64,000 nt of DNA from contig NZ_CXOP01000002.1 in NCBI RefSeq assembly GCF_001269345.1, forward strand, positions 186,853 to 250,852, in the 5' to 3' direction. The notes beneath the pieces were generated by a model that made no database searches, was not told where the DNA came from, and saw nothing but the letters and a program-made list of their open reading frames with translations. A program made the position numbers and the translations under genes. Shown here piece after piece: positions 1 to 9,028 of the stretch (position 1 is its first letter; the number at the start of each line of letters is the position of its first letter). The DNA is from Limnohabitans sp. 2KL-27 (GTDB lineage Bacteria > Pseudomonadota > Gammaproteobacteria > Burkholderiales > Burkholderiaceae_C).

Positions 1-1053
1 CGCAAGACCTTGCGCGAGTGGCTGATTCCCCTGTCCGAGCGCAGCACCTTCCGCGCCTTTGTGCTGCTGATCACGGACTACGCCCTGTTCTTGGCGCTGA
101 TTGCCGGCACCATCGCCCTGGACGCCATGTGGGCCAAAGTGTTGTGCGCGTTGGCCGCAGGTTTCGTGATCGGCCGCCTGTTCATCATCGGCCATGACGC
201 CTGCCACCAGAGCCTGACGCCCCACCGTGAACTCAACAAGGTGCTGGGCCGCATCGCGTTTTTGCCCTCGCTCACACCCTACAGCCTGTGGGACACCGGC
301 CACAACGTGGTGCACCACGGTTACACCAACCTCAAGGGCGTAGACTTCGTCTGGACCCCTCTGACGGCCGCCGAGTTTGAGGCCCTCAGCCCCATGCAAA
401 AGCTGCTCGAGCGTGCTTACCGCAGCGGCTGGGCGCCGGGCCTGTATTACATGATCGAGATCTGGTGGAAGCGCGAGTTCTTCCCCAACAAAACCCACAT
501 GCCCACCCGCCGTCCTATCTTTTTCAAGGACAGCCTGCTGGTGAGCCTGTTTGGCGTTTTCTGGATCGCCACCATCGCAGCGGCTGCCGTGTACACCGGC
601 CAGTCGGTCTGGTTGTCGCTTTTGCTGGGTTTTGTGGTGCCCTTTTTCTTCTGGAACACCATGATCGGCTTTGTGGTCTATGTCCACCACACCCATGTGA
701 AGGTGTCTTGGCACGACAACAAGGCCGCCTGGACCAAAGCGGCGCCCTTCGTTTCGACCACCGTACACCTGACTTTCCCCTTCAACATCGGCGCCCTGAT
801 GCACCACATCATGGAGCACACCGCCCACCACGTGGACATGAGCGTGCCTTTGTACCGCCTGAAGAAAGCCCAGGCCAAGCTCGAAGAAATGCTGCCCGGG
901 CGCATCATCGTTCAGCCCTTCTCGTGGAAGTGGTATTTCGAAACCGCCAAAAACTGCAAGATGTACGATTTCACACGCGAATGCTGGACCGACTTCAAGG
1001 GCAACATGACCAGCCCAGTGCGTGGCAACCTGCCGCCGGCCACGCCAGCCTGA
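1..1053 (+). CDS. Fatty acid desaturase, 5' end outside the window
   Basis: Membrane di-iron fatty acid desaturase that would introduce a double bond into membrane acyl chains. The three histidine boxes of the family are visible: HDACH at about residue 62, HNVVHH at about residue 98 and HTAHH near residue 270, counted from the first TTG at position 10, with hydrophobic stretches between them. The reading frame is open through base 1 (Arg-Lys-Thr precede the TTG), so the true start probably lies upstream of the window and the gene is partial. It ends in front of a bidirectional terminator shared with pgk. A second desaturase of a different subtype lies at 47.2 kb. Confidence 0.85.
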   Translation, partial: RKTLREWLIPLSERSTFRAFVLLITDYALFLALIAGTIALDAMWAKVLCALAAGFVIGRLFIIGHDACHQSLTPHRELNKVLGRIAFLPSLTPYSLWDTGHNVVHHGYTNLKGVDFVWTPLTAAEFEALSPMQKLLERAYRSGWAPGLYYMIEIWWKREFFPNKTHMPTRRPIFFKDSLLVSLFGVFWIATIAAAAVYTGQSVWLSLLLGFVVPFFFWNTMIGFVVYVHHTHVKVSWHDNKAAWTKAAPFVSTTVHLTFPFNIGALMHHIMEHTAHHVDMSVPLYRLKKAQAKLEEMLPGRIIVQPFSWKWYFETAKNCKMYDFTRECWTDFKGNMTSPVRGNLPPATPA

Positions 1054-1072
1054 TCGGGTCTTTTCCCCAAAC

Positions 1073-1100
1073 AAAAAACCCCGCCATGCGGGGTTTTTTT
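1073..1100. terminator. Bidirectional intrinsic terminator between desaturase and pgk
   Basis: The arms AAAAAACCCCGC and GCGGGGTTTTTTT surround a CAT loop. The stem is GC-rich, with a T-run on both strands. It lies between two convergent genes, so it can stop transcription from both sides. Confidence 0.85.
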
Positions 1101-1150
1101 GTGGGGTGATCCATCGCAATCGGCGTCTCGCGCCCAGACAAAGCGTCCAA

Positions 1151-2344
1151 TCAGCCCGCGGCGCGCTTCATCAAAATCTCGAACGCAGGCAAAGTCTTGC
1201 CTTCCAGAATTTCCAAGAACGCGCCACCGCCGGTCGAGATGTAGCCCACCTGCTTTTCGATGCCGTATTTGGCAATCGCCGCCAGCGTGTCGCCGCCACC
1301 CGCGATGCTGAACGCGTCGGACTCGGCAATCGCCTGGGCGATCACTTGGGTGCCGTTTTCAAAGGCCGCAAACTCAAAAACGCCCACCGGGCCGTTCCAC
1401 ACGATGGTGCCCGCCTGCTTGAGCTGGGCGGCGAGTTTGGCCGCCGTCTCCGGGCCAATGTCCAGGATCATGTCGTCATCGGCCACCTCGGTGGCTTTTT
1501 TCACGGTGGCCACCGCGTCGGCAGCAAAAGTCTTGGCCACCACCACGTCGGTCGGGATGGGCACTTCGGCGCCACGCGCCTTCATGGCCTCGATCACGGC
1601 TTTGGCCTCGCCCACCAAATCGGCTTCGGCCAGGCTTTTGCCGATCTTCAGGCCCGCTGCCAGCATGAAGGTGTTGGCAATGCCGCCACCCACGATCAGC
1701 TGGTCGACGTTTTGCGACAGGCTCTTGAGGATGGTCAGCTTGGTGCTGACCTTGGAGCCGGCCACGATGGCCGCCAGCGGGCGCTTCGGGTTGGCCAGGG
1801 CCTTGCCAATGGCGTCGATCTCGGCGGCCAGCAAGGGGCCCGCACAAGCGATGGGCGCGAACTGGGCGATGCCATACGTCGTGCCTTCGGCGCGGTGGGC
1901 GGTGCCAAAGGCGTCGTTCACATAGATATCGCACAGCTGGGCCATCTTGCGGGCGAGCGCTTCGTTGTTTTTCTTCTCGCCTTGGTTAACGCGGCAGTTT
2001 TCGAGCAGCACGACCTGGCCGGTAGCCAGGGTGACACCATCGACCCAGTTGGCGAGCAAGGGCACATCACGGCCGAGCAGCTCGCCCAAGCGTTTGGCCA
2101 CCGGCGCCAAAGAGTCTTCGGGCTTGAACGCGCCCTCGGTGGGGCGACCCAAGTGGCTGGTCACCATCACGGCAGCGCCTGCGTCCAGCGCCATTTGAAT
2201 GCAGGGCACGCTGGCGCGGATGCGGGTGTCTTCGGTGATGCTGCCGTCATCGGCCTGCGGCACGTTCAGGTCGGCGCGGATGAAAACGCGTTGGCCAGCG
2301 ACTTGGCCCTTGGCACACAGATCAGAAAAACGGATGACGTTCAT
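1151..2344 (-). CDS. pgk: Phosphoglycerate kinase
   Basis: Glycolytic and gluconeogenic enzyme that transfers the acyl phosphate of 1,3-bisphosphoglycerate to ADP. The 397-residue length is normal for the family. The substrate-binding motif RADLNVP is at residues 23-29, VGGGIANTF lies mid-protein, and GPVGVFE and GGGDTLAA lie in the C-terminal nucleotide domain. I chose the ATG that gives MNVIRFSDL. The frame stays open for 24 more codons upstream, but these do not resemble the family N-terminus, and an AGGACA element lies just ahead of the chosen start. The gene stands alone here, without gap or fba beside it. Confidence 0.97.
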   Translation of the reverse strand: MNVIRFSDLCAKGQVAGQRVFIRADLNVPQADDGSITEDTRIRASVPCIQMALDAGAAVMVTSHLGRPTEGAFKPEDSLAPVAKRLGELLGRDVPLLANWVDGVTLATGQVVLLENCRVNQGEKKNNEALARKMAQLCDIYVNDAFGTAHRAEGTTYGIAQFAPIACAGPLLAAEIDAIGKALANPKRPLAAIVAGSKVSTKLTILKSLSQNVDQLIVGGGIANTFMLAAGLKIGKSLAEADLVGEAKAVIEAMKARGAEVPIPTDVVVAKTFAADAVATVKKATEVADDDMILDIGPETAAKLAAQLKQAGTIVWNGPVGVFEFAAFENGTQVIAQAIAESDAFSIAGGGDTLAAIAKYGIEKQVGYISTGGGAFLEILEGKTLPAFEILMKRAAG

Positions 2345-2449
2345 GAGGGACTTGTCCTGTATCGGGAAATTGGGCTCGATTTTAAAAGCAGTGGCCGGGC
2401 ACCCCTTCGCGATCAAGGGCTCGCGCTCACCAGACAGGGGTGGCCCTGT

Positions 2450-2785
2450 TTACCAGCCCAGGCCCAGGTGCAAAGGCAAGTACACCGCCATGCCGCCCAC
2501 GATGGTGACCAGCACATCGCGCCGCCAAAAGTAAGCGGCCACGCCGGCGACAGCGGCGTACAAGCGTGCGTCTTGCCAAGTGCTGACCAGCTCGCCCTGC
2601 ACGGTGATGATTTCAGGAATGACCACCGCCGACAGCGCGGCAATGGGCGCGTATTGCAGACCGCGCTGCGCCCAATGGGGCAGCTGCCAGGCCTTGCTGG
2701 AGATGAAAAAGAAACTGCGCGTCACCACCGTCACCACCGCCAAGCCCACGATCACCGCCAAAGACCACAGATCGGTCATGTTCAT
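2450..2785 (-). CDS. azlD: AzlD family branched-chain amino acid exporter subunit
   Basis: Small 111-residue integral membrane protein with about four hydrophobic segments, of the AzlD family. AzlD pairs with AzlC to export branched-chain amino acids and analogues. Start and stop overlap azlC in an ATGA arrangement (bases 2782-2785), so the two are translationally coupled. The family assignment rests on length, hydrophobicity pattern and the azlC neighbour. Confidence 0.85.
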   Translation of the reverse strand: MNMTDLWSLAVIVGLAVVTVVTRSFFFISSKAWQLPHWAQRGLQYAPIAALSAVVIPEIITVQGELVSTWQDARLYAAVAGVAAYFWRRDVLVTIVGGMAVYLPLHLGLGW

Positions 2786-3513
2786 GCGGCCACCTTGGGT
2801 TCAGGGCGGATTTTTTCGACCGTCAGGCACAAGACCACCGCCACGGCAATCGCCACCACGATGTTGAGCTTGAGCGGCAAATGGTAGGCGGCCACGGCGG
2901 CCGCACCCGCCACGGCGGCCGAGAGCATGCGCATGCGCGAGCTGGCCAGCGAGCACTGGATGCCCAGCAGGCACAAGATGCCGGCAAAGCCCAAACCCCA
3001 TTCGGGCGGAATCAGGTTGGCCAGGCCCACGCCCAGCAGGCTGGCCACGATCCAGCTGCCCCAGTTCAAAAAGTAGTTGCCCGCCAGATAGGCCTCTTGC
3101 CCGGTGCGCTCGTCGTCTGTGGTGGCCGGGTGCGGACAGTGCCGGATGAACAGCACATAGGTGATGTCGGCGGTGAAATAGCCGTGGAACATGCGCTGCC
3201 AGCGCGGCAGGTGCATCAGGTATTGCCGCAGGTGCAGGCTGAACACCACAAAGCGCAGGTTCACGCAAAAACCGGTCGCCAAAATCACCCAGGCCGGGGC
3301 CCCGGCCACCAAAAGCGGAATGGCCGCCAGCTGCGAGCTGCCCGCGAACACCAGCATGGTCATGGCCACGGCCTCGAACACGCTCATGCCCGACTTGACC
3401 ATGGCCACCCCGGTCATCAGGCCCCAAGCCGCCACACCCGGCGCTTGCGGGGCCAGGTCGCGCAGGCCTTGCCAGAACTCGGCGCGGCGGTAGAGCGTGG
3501 GCCGGAAAAACAT
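2782..3513 (-). CDS. azlC: AzlC family branched-chain amino acid exporter
   Basis: Large subunit of the AzlCD exporter, 243 residues and mostly hydrophobic. The family-typical pattern is visible: a GxMxGVAMVKSGMS stretch early, then MLVFAGSSQLAAIPLL and the FCVNLRFVVFSLHLR segment. I start at the ATG of MFFRPTLYR, which overlaps the fmt stop codon (TGATG). The frame upstream of it lies inside fmt and does not look like the family. The gene is the fourth in the run eptA-def-fmt-azlC-azlD, probably co-transcribed with fmt. Confidence 0.87.
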   Translation of the reverse strand: MFFRPTLYRRAEFWQGLRDLAPQAPGVAAWGLMTGVAMVKSGMSVFEAVAMTMLVFAGSSQLAAIPLLVAGAPAWVILATGFCVNLRFVVFSLHLRQYLMHLPRWQRMFHGYFTADITYVLFIRHCPHPATTDDERTGQEAYLAGNYFLNWGSWIVASLLGVGLANLIPPEWGLGFAGILCLLGIQCSLASSRMRMLSAAVAGAAAVAAYHLPLKLNIVVAIAVAVVLCLTVEKIRPEPKVAA

Positions 3514-4475
3514 CAGGCCACCAATCTCTGACCCGGCAGCAAGGGGCAGCCGCGCAAGAAATCGGCCGCGCTCAGGCGCTTGCCACCGGGGCGCTGCAAC
3601 TGCGTCAAGCACAGCTGGCCCTCGCCGCAGGCCACACGCACGCCAGACGCATCGGCGCTGAGCACGGTGCCCGGCGCGGCGGTCTTTTCGGCTTCTTCGG
3701 CCACGGCCTGCCAGAGCTTGAGGGTTTCCACACCGGAGGCGGTGGCCAGCGGCACGGTCATGCCCGGAAACGGGTCAAAGGCCCGAATGCGCCGCGCCAG
3801 CAGCTCGGCGCTCAAAGTCCAGTCGAGTGCGGCCTCGGCTTTGTCGATCTTGTGCGCGTAATTCACGCCCTCCAAGGGCTGGGGCTGGCGGGGCAGGCTG
3901 CCTAAGCTGGCCAGTGCCTGCACGATGGCTTGCCCACCCAACGCGGCCAGTCGGTCGTGCAGGACGGCGGTGGTGTCTTCAGGCGCCATGGTGCATGGCA
4001 GCGTCAGCAGCATGTCACCCGTGTCCAGGCCCGCATCCATCTGCATGATGGTGATGCCAGTTTGCGAATCGCCCGCCTCGATGGCGCGGTGGATGGGCGC
4101 CGCACCACGCCAGCGCGGCAACAAAGAAGCATGGATGTTCAGGCAACCCCTGGGCGGCAAATCCAGCACCCACTGCGGCAGGATCAGGCCGTAAGCGGCC
4201 ACGATCATCGCGTCTGCTTTCGCAGCCAACAGGGTCTCGCGGGCGGCGGCGGCGTCTTCGGGGTATTTGCCATCGAGGCGCAGGCTGCGCGGCTGGGCAA
4301 CGGGGATGCTGTGGTCCTGGGCCCATTGCTTGACGGGCGAGGGCTGCAGCTTCATACCGCGCCCAGCAGGCCGGTCGGGTTGGGTCAGCACCAGCACGAT
4401 CTCGTGGCCCGCCGCATGCAGGGCGGCCAGCGCCACTTGGGCAAATTCGGGTGTGCCCGCAAAAATCAAACGCAT
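3513..4475 (-). CDS. fmt: Methionyl-tRNA formyltransferase
   Basis: Transfers a formyl group from 10-formyl-THF to initiator Met-tRNA. The protein is 320 residues, normal for the family. It begins [13 protein letters not shown] (formyltransferase N-terminal fold), and carries the hallmark [17 protein letters not shown] with the catalytic Asn-His pair and the downstream Asp in [15 protein letters not shown]. The C-terminal OB-like domain follows. The reading frame continues upstream into def but without family similarity, so I place the start at the [11 protein letters not shown], 8 bp after the def stop. The def-fmt pair is the classic formylation-deformylation operon. Confidence 0.96.
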   Translation of the reverse strand: MRLIFAGTPEFAQVALAALHAAGHEIVLVLTQPDRPAGRGMKLQPSPVKQWAQDHSIPVAQPRSLRLDGKYPEDAAAARETLLAAKADAMIVAAYGLILPQWVLDLPPRGCLNIHASLLPRWRGAAPIHRAIEAGDSQTGITIMQMDAGLDTGDMLLTLPCTMAPEDTTAVLHDRLAALGGQAIVQALASLGSLPRQPQPLEGVNYAHKIDKAEAALDWTLSAELLARRIRAFDPFPGMTVPLATASGVETLKLWQAVAEEAEKTAAPGTVLSADASGVRVACGEGQLCLTQLQRPGGKRLSAADFLRGCPLLPGQRLVA

Positions 4476-4483
4476 AAGGGGGA

Positions 4484-4990
4484 TCAGCGCCCGGCTTTTT
4501 GGGCTTTGACCATCTTGGTCTTGATGCGGCCTTGCTTGAGCGGCGAGAGGTATTCCACAAACACCTTGCCCATCAGGTGGTCCAGCTCGTGCTGGATGCA
4601 AATGGCCAGCATGCCTTCGGCCTCGATCGTGCGGATTTGGCCATCGCGGTCCATGGCCGTGACCTTGACTTGCGTGGCGCGTTCGACGCCGTCGTAAATG
4701 CCGGGCACCGACAAGCAACCCTCTTCGCCTTTGACGCGCTCCTCGTTCATCCAGGTGATCTCGGGGTTGACCAGCACCATGGGCTGGTTGCGCTCTTCAG
4801 AGGTGTCGATCACCACCAGGCGCTCGTGCACATCGATCTGCGAGGCGGCCAAGCCAATGCCGCCGGCCTCGTACATGGTCTCCAGCATGTCGTCGATCAG
4901 GGCGTGCACGCGGGCGTCTACCGCCTGCACGGGCTGGGCCACTTTGTGCAGGCGAGGATCGGGGTAGCAAAGGATGGGGAGCAGGGCCAT
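4484..4990 (-). CDS. def: Peptide deformylase
   Basis: Iron-dependent hydrolase that removes the N-formyl group from nascent proteins. It is 168 residues long. All three family motifs are present: GIGLAASQ (motif 1), EGCLSVP with the metal-binding Cys (motif 2) and HELDHLMGK (motif 3, the HExxH-type metal ligands and catalytic Glu). It is followed directly by fmt on the same strand. Confidence 0.97.
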   Translation of the reverse strand: MALLPILCYPDPRLHKVAQPVQAVDARVHALIDDMLETMYEAGGIGLAASQIDVHERLVVIDTSEERNQPMVLVNPEITWMNEERVKGEEGCLSVPGIYDGVERATQVKVTAMDRDGQIRTIEAEGMLAICIQHELDHLMGKVFVEYLSPLKQGRIKTKMVKAQKAGR

Positions 4991-5037
4991 GGCATCAACA
5001 CGGAAAGGAAATCAAGGGCGTATTGTCCCCAATTTCC

Positions 5038-5065
5038 GATGCGCCTGCCGAAGGCAGGGCGCATC
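5038..5065. terminator. Strong hairpin between eptA and def
   Basis: The inverted repeat GATGCGCC-TGCC / GGCA-GGCGCATC has a GAA loop and one bulged G. It lies just after the eptA stop and before the def start. There is no T-run on either strand, so it could be a weak terminator, an mRNA 3'-end stabiliser or a small intergenic repeat. Confidence 0.4.
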
Positions 5066-5082
5066 GTGTGGGGGGCAGGCCT

Positions 5083-6738
5083 TCAGCGACCCGCCGAGCA
5101 AGCCGCAAACAAGTCCAACTCCGGTTTGGCCCAACGGGTGCTGACCTGGCTCAAGCCCAACATCGAATGGAACAGGTGGTCGTGCGACAAGGCCTTGGCG
5201 CTCTGCGATTGCAGGCAATCCATGCGCCAATTGCGCTCACGTTGCAGGGGCTTGGACAACCACACCAGCATGGGCACATGGATTTGCTCTTTGGGGGCCA
5301 GGCTGTAAGGCATGCCATGCAGGTACAGGCCTTTTTCACCCAAGGACTCGCCGTGATCGGACAGGTACATCAGCGCCGTGGGGCGCGACTGCGCCTGCAG
5401 CCAATTCACCGTTTTGGCAATGAAGTGGTCGGTGTACAAGATCGAGTTGTCGTAGGCATTGACGATCTGCTCGGGCGGACAGTTTTGCAGCGCGTGGCTG
5501 CTGCACTCAGGCTGGAAAGACTTCATCGCTGCCGGTGAGCGCTTGTAATAAGCCGGGCCGTGGCTGCCCATCTGGTGCATCACCACCACCGTGCCTTTGG
5601 CCCGTTTGGCCGGGTCCAGCGCCGCCAAATGTTGGGGCAGCTCGTGCAGCATCACCTCGTCCAGGCATTCGCCGCCCTGGCAATAGTCGCTCACCTTCAG
5701 CGCCGTGGTCGCCACATTGGGGACTCGATCGCACACGCCTTTGCAGCCCGACTGGTTGTCCAGCCACAGCACCGCCAAACCGGCACGCTGGAGCACATCG
5801 AGCACGCTTTCAAAGCGCGCTTTGTTGTCTTCGTAAGCCGCTTTGCCCATGTGAGAAAACATGCACGGCACCGACGTCTGGGTGCTGGTGCCGCAGGACT
5901 TGACGTCGGAGAAATAGACCAGATCGCCCTGCGCCTGAATTTTGCGCAACTGCGGCGTGGTGTCGCGGGCATAACCCCCCAGGCCGAAATTGGCGGCCCT
6001 GGCCGTCTCGCCCAAAATCAACACCACCAGGGGGGCCGCAGCCTCGCTGGCGGGGGGTGCGCGCAAACTTGCGTCCTCGCCAATGGCCTGCAGGGGCTGA
6101 GCGGCCTGGGTTGCCTGCCCCACAGCCAGGCGGGTCAAGCCGTAGAGGCTGTTGAACGGGTTGATCATGTAGCGCAACTGCTTGTGGTTGCGTGTGAGCG
6201 AGGCGATGTCCTGAAACGACATCCAGAACAAGCCCAGGGCCACCAAAAATGCCAGCAAGCCCACGCCCAATTGCCGCCAGATCAAAGACCGCAGGGGCAC
6301 CGCACGAATGGGCTGCCGCCAAAGCCACAGTCCCGGTAAAACCACCCCCAGCAACACCGCTGCCAGCATCGGCCAGGACAACAAGTCGCGCACCTCGCGC
6401 ACATCGGTTTGCACCACATTGGCCAGCATGCTGGTGTCGATGACCACACCATACGTCAGCATGAAGTAGCTGCTGGAGGTCACGGTGATCAACAGCACCA
6501 AGCCTGCCGGCTTGAGCCATCGGGGCCAAACCCACAGGCACAAAAACCAACCCAGCAAAGCCAACAAGATCAGCCACAAACTGCCCATCGTGCTCAGCGC
6601 TCGCAGGCCTTGGGTCTCTGGCAATTTCCAAATCGCCATCCAAAACGGCAAGTTGCCCACCGTTGCCAGCCAAAAAACCAAGACCGCCAACAGTCGCGTG
6701 GGGTGCCACGCCGCGGGCGCAATAAGAAGCTTCATCAC
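5083..6738 (-). CDS. eptA: Lipid A phosphoethanolamine transferase (EptA/MCR family)
   Basis: Inner-membrane enzyme that transfers phosphoethanolamine to lipid A; this family lowers envelope negative charge and underlies polymyxin resistance. The 551 residues have the usual layout: about five N-terminal membrane helices (roughly residues 15-175), then a periplasmic alkaline-phosphatase-fold domain. The nucleophile Thr lies in ILGETARAANFGL (about residue 245). The disulfide-forming SCGTSTQTSVPCMF, DNQSGCKGVCD and the metal site YLSDHGESLGE with a nearby LHGMPY are all present. Other family members add pEtN to other sugars, so lipid A as acceptor is inferred from similarity. A PAP2 phosphatase gene diverges upstream. 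Confidence 0.88.
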   Translation of the reverse strand: MMKLLIAPAAWHPTRLLAVLVFWLATVGNLPFWMAIWKLPETQGLRALSTMGSLWLILLALLGWFLCLWVWPRWLKPAGLVLLITVTSSSYFMLTYGVVIDTSMLANVVQTDVREVRDLLSWPMLAAVLLGVVLPGLWLWRQPIRAVPLRSLIWRQLGVGLLAFLVALGLFWMSFQDIASLTRNHKQLRYMINPFNSLYGLTRLAVGQATQAAQPLQAIGEDASLRAPPASEAAAPLVVLILGETARAANFGLGGYARDTTPQLRKIQAQGDLVYFSDVKSCGTSTQTSVPCMFSHMGKAAYEDNKARFESVLDVLQRAGLAVLWLDNQSGCKGVCDRVPNVATTALKVSDYCQGGECLDEVMLHELPQHLAALDPAKRAKGTVVVMHQMGSHGPAYYKRSPAAMKSFQPECSSHALQNCPPEQIVNAYDNSILYTDHFIAKTVNWLQAQSRPTALMYLSDHGESLGEKGLYLHGMPYSLAPKEQIHVPMLVWLSKPLQRERNWRMDCLQSQSAKALSHDHLFHSMLGLSQVSTRWAKPELDLFAACSAGR

Positions 6739-6925
6739 AGCGTTGTCTCAAGATACACAAGGGCTTGATTCTAGACAGGGCCCATGAAGTTGCGCTCAGG
6801 CGCCGCTCAAATGCCGTATTCAAAACGGTTGCTGAGGATTTTTGACGCAAACGCCCTTACATTCGGTGCAACGTGATGGCCACGAGCGTGCGCGATCCCT
6901 CAGACCCCTTTGACTGACCCGGCCC

Positions 6926-7654
6926 ATGACCTCACCCCACCACTACGCCCGCATCGGAGACCTCTCTCCATCCCGCCGCTTGGGGCAAATCACCTGGGTC
7001 ACGCTGATGTGCTTGCTGGCTTGGGATTTCTCCGGCCTGGACGTGGGCTTCATGCACGCGATCGCTGACAGCAGAGGATTTTTGCTGCGCAACAACTGGT
7101 GGCTGGAAACCATTTTGCACACCCGGGCCAAACAATTCGCCATCGTGGTTTATTTGGCCTTGGTGATCATGGTCTGGTGGCCCCAAGCCGTTTTTCGACA
7201 ACTGACGCGGCTGCAGCGTACAGAAATCGTGGTGGGCATCACCCTGAGTTTGATCACCATCAGCACCCTCAAAAGTTTCAGCTTGAGCAGCTGCCCCTGG
7301 GAATTGCAGTCCTTTGGGGGCCAAGCGGTGTATGTCTCGCACTGGCTGTGGGGCTCGCCAGACGGTGGCTCGGGACGCTGCTTTCCGGGTGGGCATGTGT
7401 CTTCGGCCTTGGCCTTTCTGGGCCTGGCCCTGCCTTGGCTGGGTTCCGATTCGGCACCACGGCGGAAAACAGGCCAACGGATTTTGCTGGTGGTTTTGTT
7501 GATGGGCGCTTTGCTGGGCATGACCCAAACCTTGCGGGGAGCGCATTACCCCAGCCACACCTTGTGGACCGGCTTCATCTGCTGGACGGTGGTGTTGGCC
7601 AACCACTTCGTGTTTGGCCGGTTGGCCCACCGACGCCAAACCCCTGCAGCCTGA
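6926..7654 (+). CDS. PAP2 superfamily membrane phosphatase
   Basis: Integral membrane phosphatase of the PAP2 / acid phosphatase superfamily, 242 residues with about five or six hydrophobic segments. The tripartite active site is visible: a KSFSLSSCPW segment standing for the K-x6-RP-like motif, CFPGGHVSS (PSGH-like, with the catalytic His), and RGAHYPSHTLWT (R-x5-H-x3-D-like, with the last acid replaced by Thr). It is divergent from eptA. Such enzymes can dephosphorylate lipid A, undecaprenyl-PP or phosphatidylglycerol-P, and the substrate cannot be read from the sequence. A joint role in lipid A head-group remodelling with EptA is an inference from context. Confidence 0.75.
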   Translation: MTSPHHYARIGDLSPSRRLGQITWVTLMCLLAWDFSGLDVGFMHAIADSRGFLLRNNWWLETILHTRAKQFAIVVYLALVIMVWWPQAVFRQLTRLQRTEIVVGITLSLITISTLKSFSLSSCPWELQSFGGQAVYVSHWLWGSPDGGSGRCFPGGHVSSALAFLGLALPWLGSDSAPRRKTGQRILLVVLLMGALLGMTQTLRGAHYPSHTLWTGFICWTVVLANHFVFGRLAHRRQTPAA

Positions 7655-7760
7655 GGCCGGGACTGGCTGATTTGGCAGCGTTGCCAAGTCTAGGCAAGGC
7701 CTGCCCTTTGGACCACAATGCCTCCACAGACAGCCAACAAGGCTGCACAGGGAGACAAAA

Positions 7761-8927
7761 ATGGTCAAAACCTCAGAAGAACTGGGTGGGTGGCTGCGGC
7801 TGGTGCTCACGCCGGGTGTTGGACCCGAAACAGCCAGGCGATTGCTCGCAGCGTTCGGGCAGCCCCATGCCCTGTTCGCGCAAAACCAATCCGCCTTGCG
7901 GCAAATCGTCTCGGCGCAGCAAGCCCAGGCTCTGGGACAAGCGCCCGATGGCTGGGCCAGCCTGACCAGCGAAACCTGGCAATGGCTGCACGCAGGAAGC
8001 ACGACAGACCTGACCCGAGCCATCGTCACCCTGGGCGATGCCGACTACCCGGCCGCCTTGCTCGACATTCCTGACCCGCCCCTGATGCTGTATGCCCTGG
8101 GCCAGACCGACAAGTTGCAACCACTCAAAACACAGCAGGCCTTGGCCATGGTGGGCAGCCGCAACCCCACACCCCAAGGAGCAGCCAACGCCCGCGATTT
8201 TGCGCGCAGCCTGGCCGCCAGTGGCCTGACCATCGTCTCAGGACTGGCGCTGGGCGTGGACGGCGCAGCCCACCAAGGCGCTTTGCTCGGCGCCGCTGCC
8301 GACAGCTTGGCCACCATCGCCATCGTGGGCACGGGCCTGGACCGGGTCTACCCGCGCCAGCACCGCGAGCTGGCGCACCAGATTGCCCTGCGTGGCCTGA
8401 TCCTGAGCGAATACCCCCTGGGCACGCCGCCGCTGGCACCCCATTTCCCAAGGCGCAACCGGCTGATTTCGGGCTTGTCGCAGGCCACTTTGGTGGTTGA
8501 AGCCGCCCTGCAATCGGGCTCGCTGATCACCGCTCAACAAGCGCTGGAGCAAGGCCGCGACGTGATGGCCATTCCCGGCTCAATCCACTCGGCCCAATCC
8601 AAAGGTTGCCACCAGTTGATCAAACAGGGGGCCAAACTGGTGGAATCTGCACAAGATGTGCTGCAAGAGCTGCCTCTGCCCGGGCCGCTGGCGCGTGGCT
8701 CGATGGCGCTGGAGGCTGCGGCCAAACACAGTGACACAGCCAGCAGCGGCCAGCCAGACCCCGACTTGCTGCGGGCCATGGGCCACGACCCGGTGAGTCT
8801 GGACGCCCTGCAAGCGCGTTGCGGCTGGAGCACCGCACAAATGCAGGCACAACTGTTGGAGCTGGAACTCATGGGGCACGTTGGCCGCCTGCCGGGCGGC
8901 TTGTTCCAGCGGGTGGGAGTGGGGTGA
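7761..8927 (+). CDS. dprA: DNA-processing protein DprA
   Basis: Single-stranded-DNA-binding protein that loads RecA during natural transformation. It has 388 residues. The Rossmann-like core starts with MVGSRNPTPQGAANARDF and continues with SGLALGVDGAAHQGAL, GTGLDRVYPRQH, FPRRNRLISGLS and GSLITAQQALEQGRDVMAIPG. A C-terminal winged-helix domain (about residues 325-385) follows, as in many proteobacterial DprAs. No other competence genes are nearby. The ATG at 7761 follows a GGGAGA element. Confidence 0.95.
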   Translation: MVKTSEELGGWLRLVLTPGVGPETARRLLAAFGQPHALFAQNQSALRQIVSAQQAQALGQAPDGWASLTSETWQWLHAGSTTDLTRAIVTLGDADYPAALLDIPDPPLMLYALGQTDKLQPLKTQQALAMVGSRNPTPQGAANARDFARSLAASGLTIVSGLALGVDGAAHQGALLGAAADSLATIAIVGTGLDRVYPRQHRELAHQIALRGLILSEYPLGTPPLAPHFPRRNRLISGLSQATLVVEAALQSGSLITAQQALEQGRDVMAIPGSIHSAQSKGCHQLIKQGAKLVESAQDVLQELPLPGPLARGSMALEAAAKHSDTASSGQPDPDLLRAMGHDPVSLDALQARCGWSTAQMQAQLLELELMGHVGRLPGGLFQRVGVG

Positions 8928-8986
8928 GGGCTGCATCACCCCGAACTTCATCAGGGGTCCATGCCCTCGGAGCAGCGTGTTACCCG

Positions 8987-9024
8987 GTCAGGCCAGGTAA
9001 GACAAAAACCCAGCCCGGCCTGAC
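8987..9024. terminator. Inverted repeat between convergent dprA and secF
   Basis: GTCAGGCC and GGCCTGAC form an 8-bp stem with a 22-base loop between two convergent genes. No clear T-run follows, so it is a weak terminator candidate only. Confidence 0.3.
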
Positions 9025-9028
9025 ATGT

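Noticed and set aside
1022..2887. 621-codon plus-strand frame
   Set aside because: Antisense of pgk and azlD; no recognisable domain.
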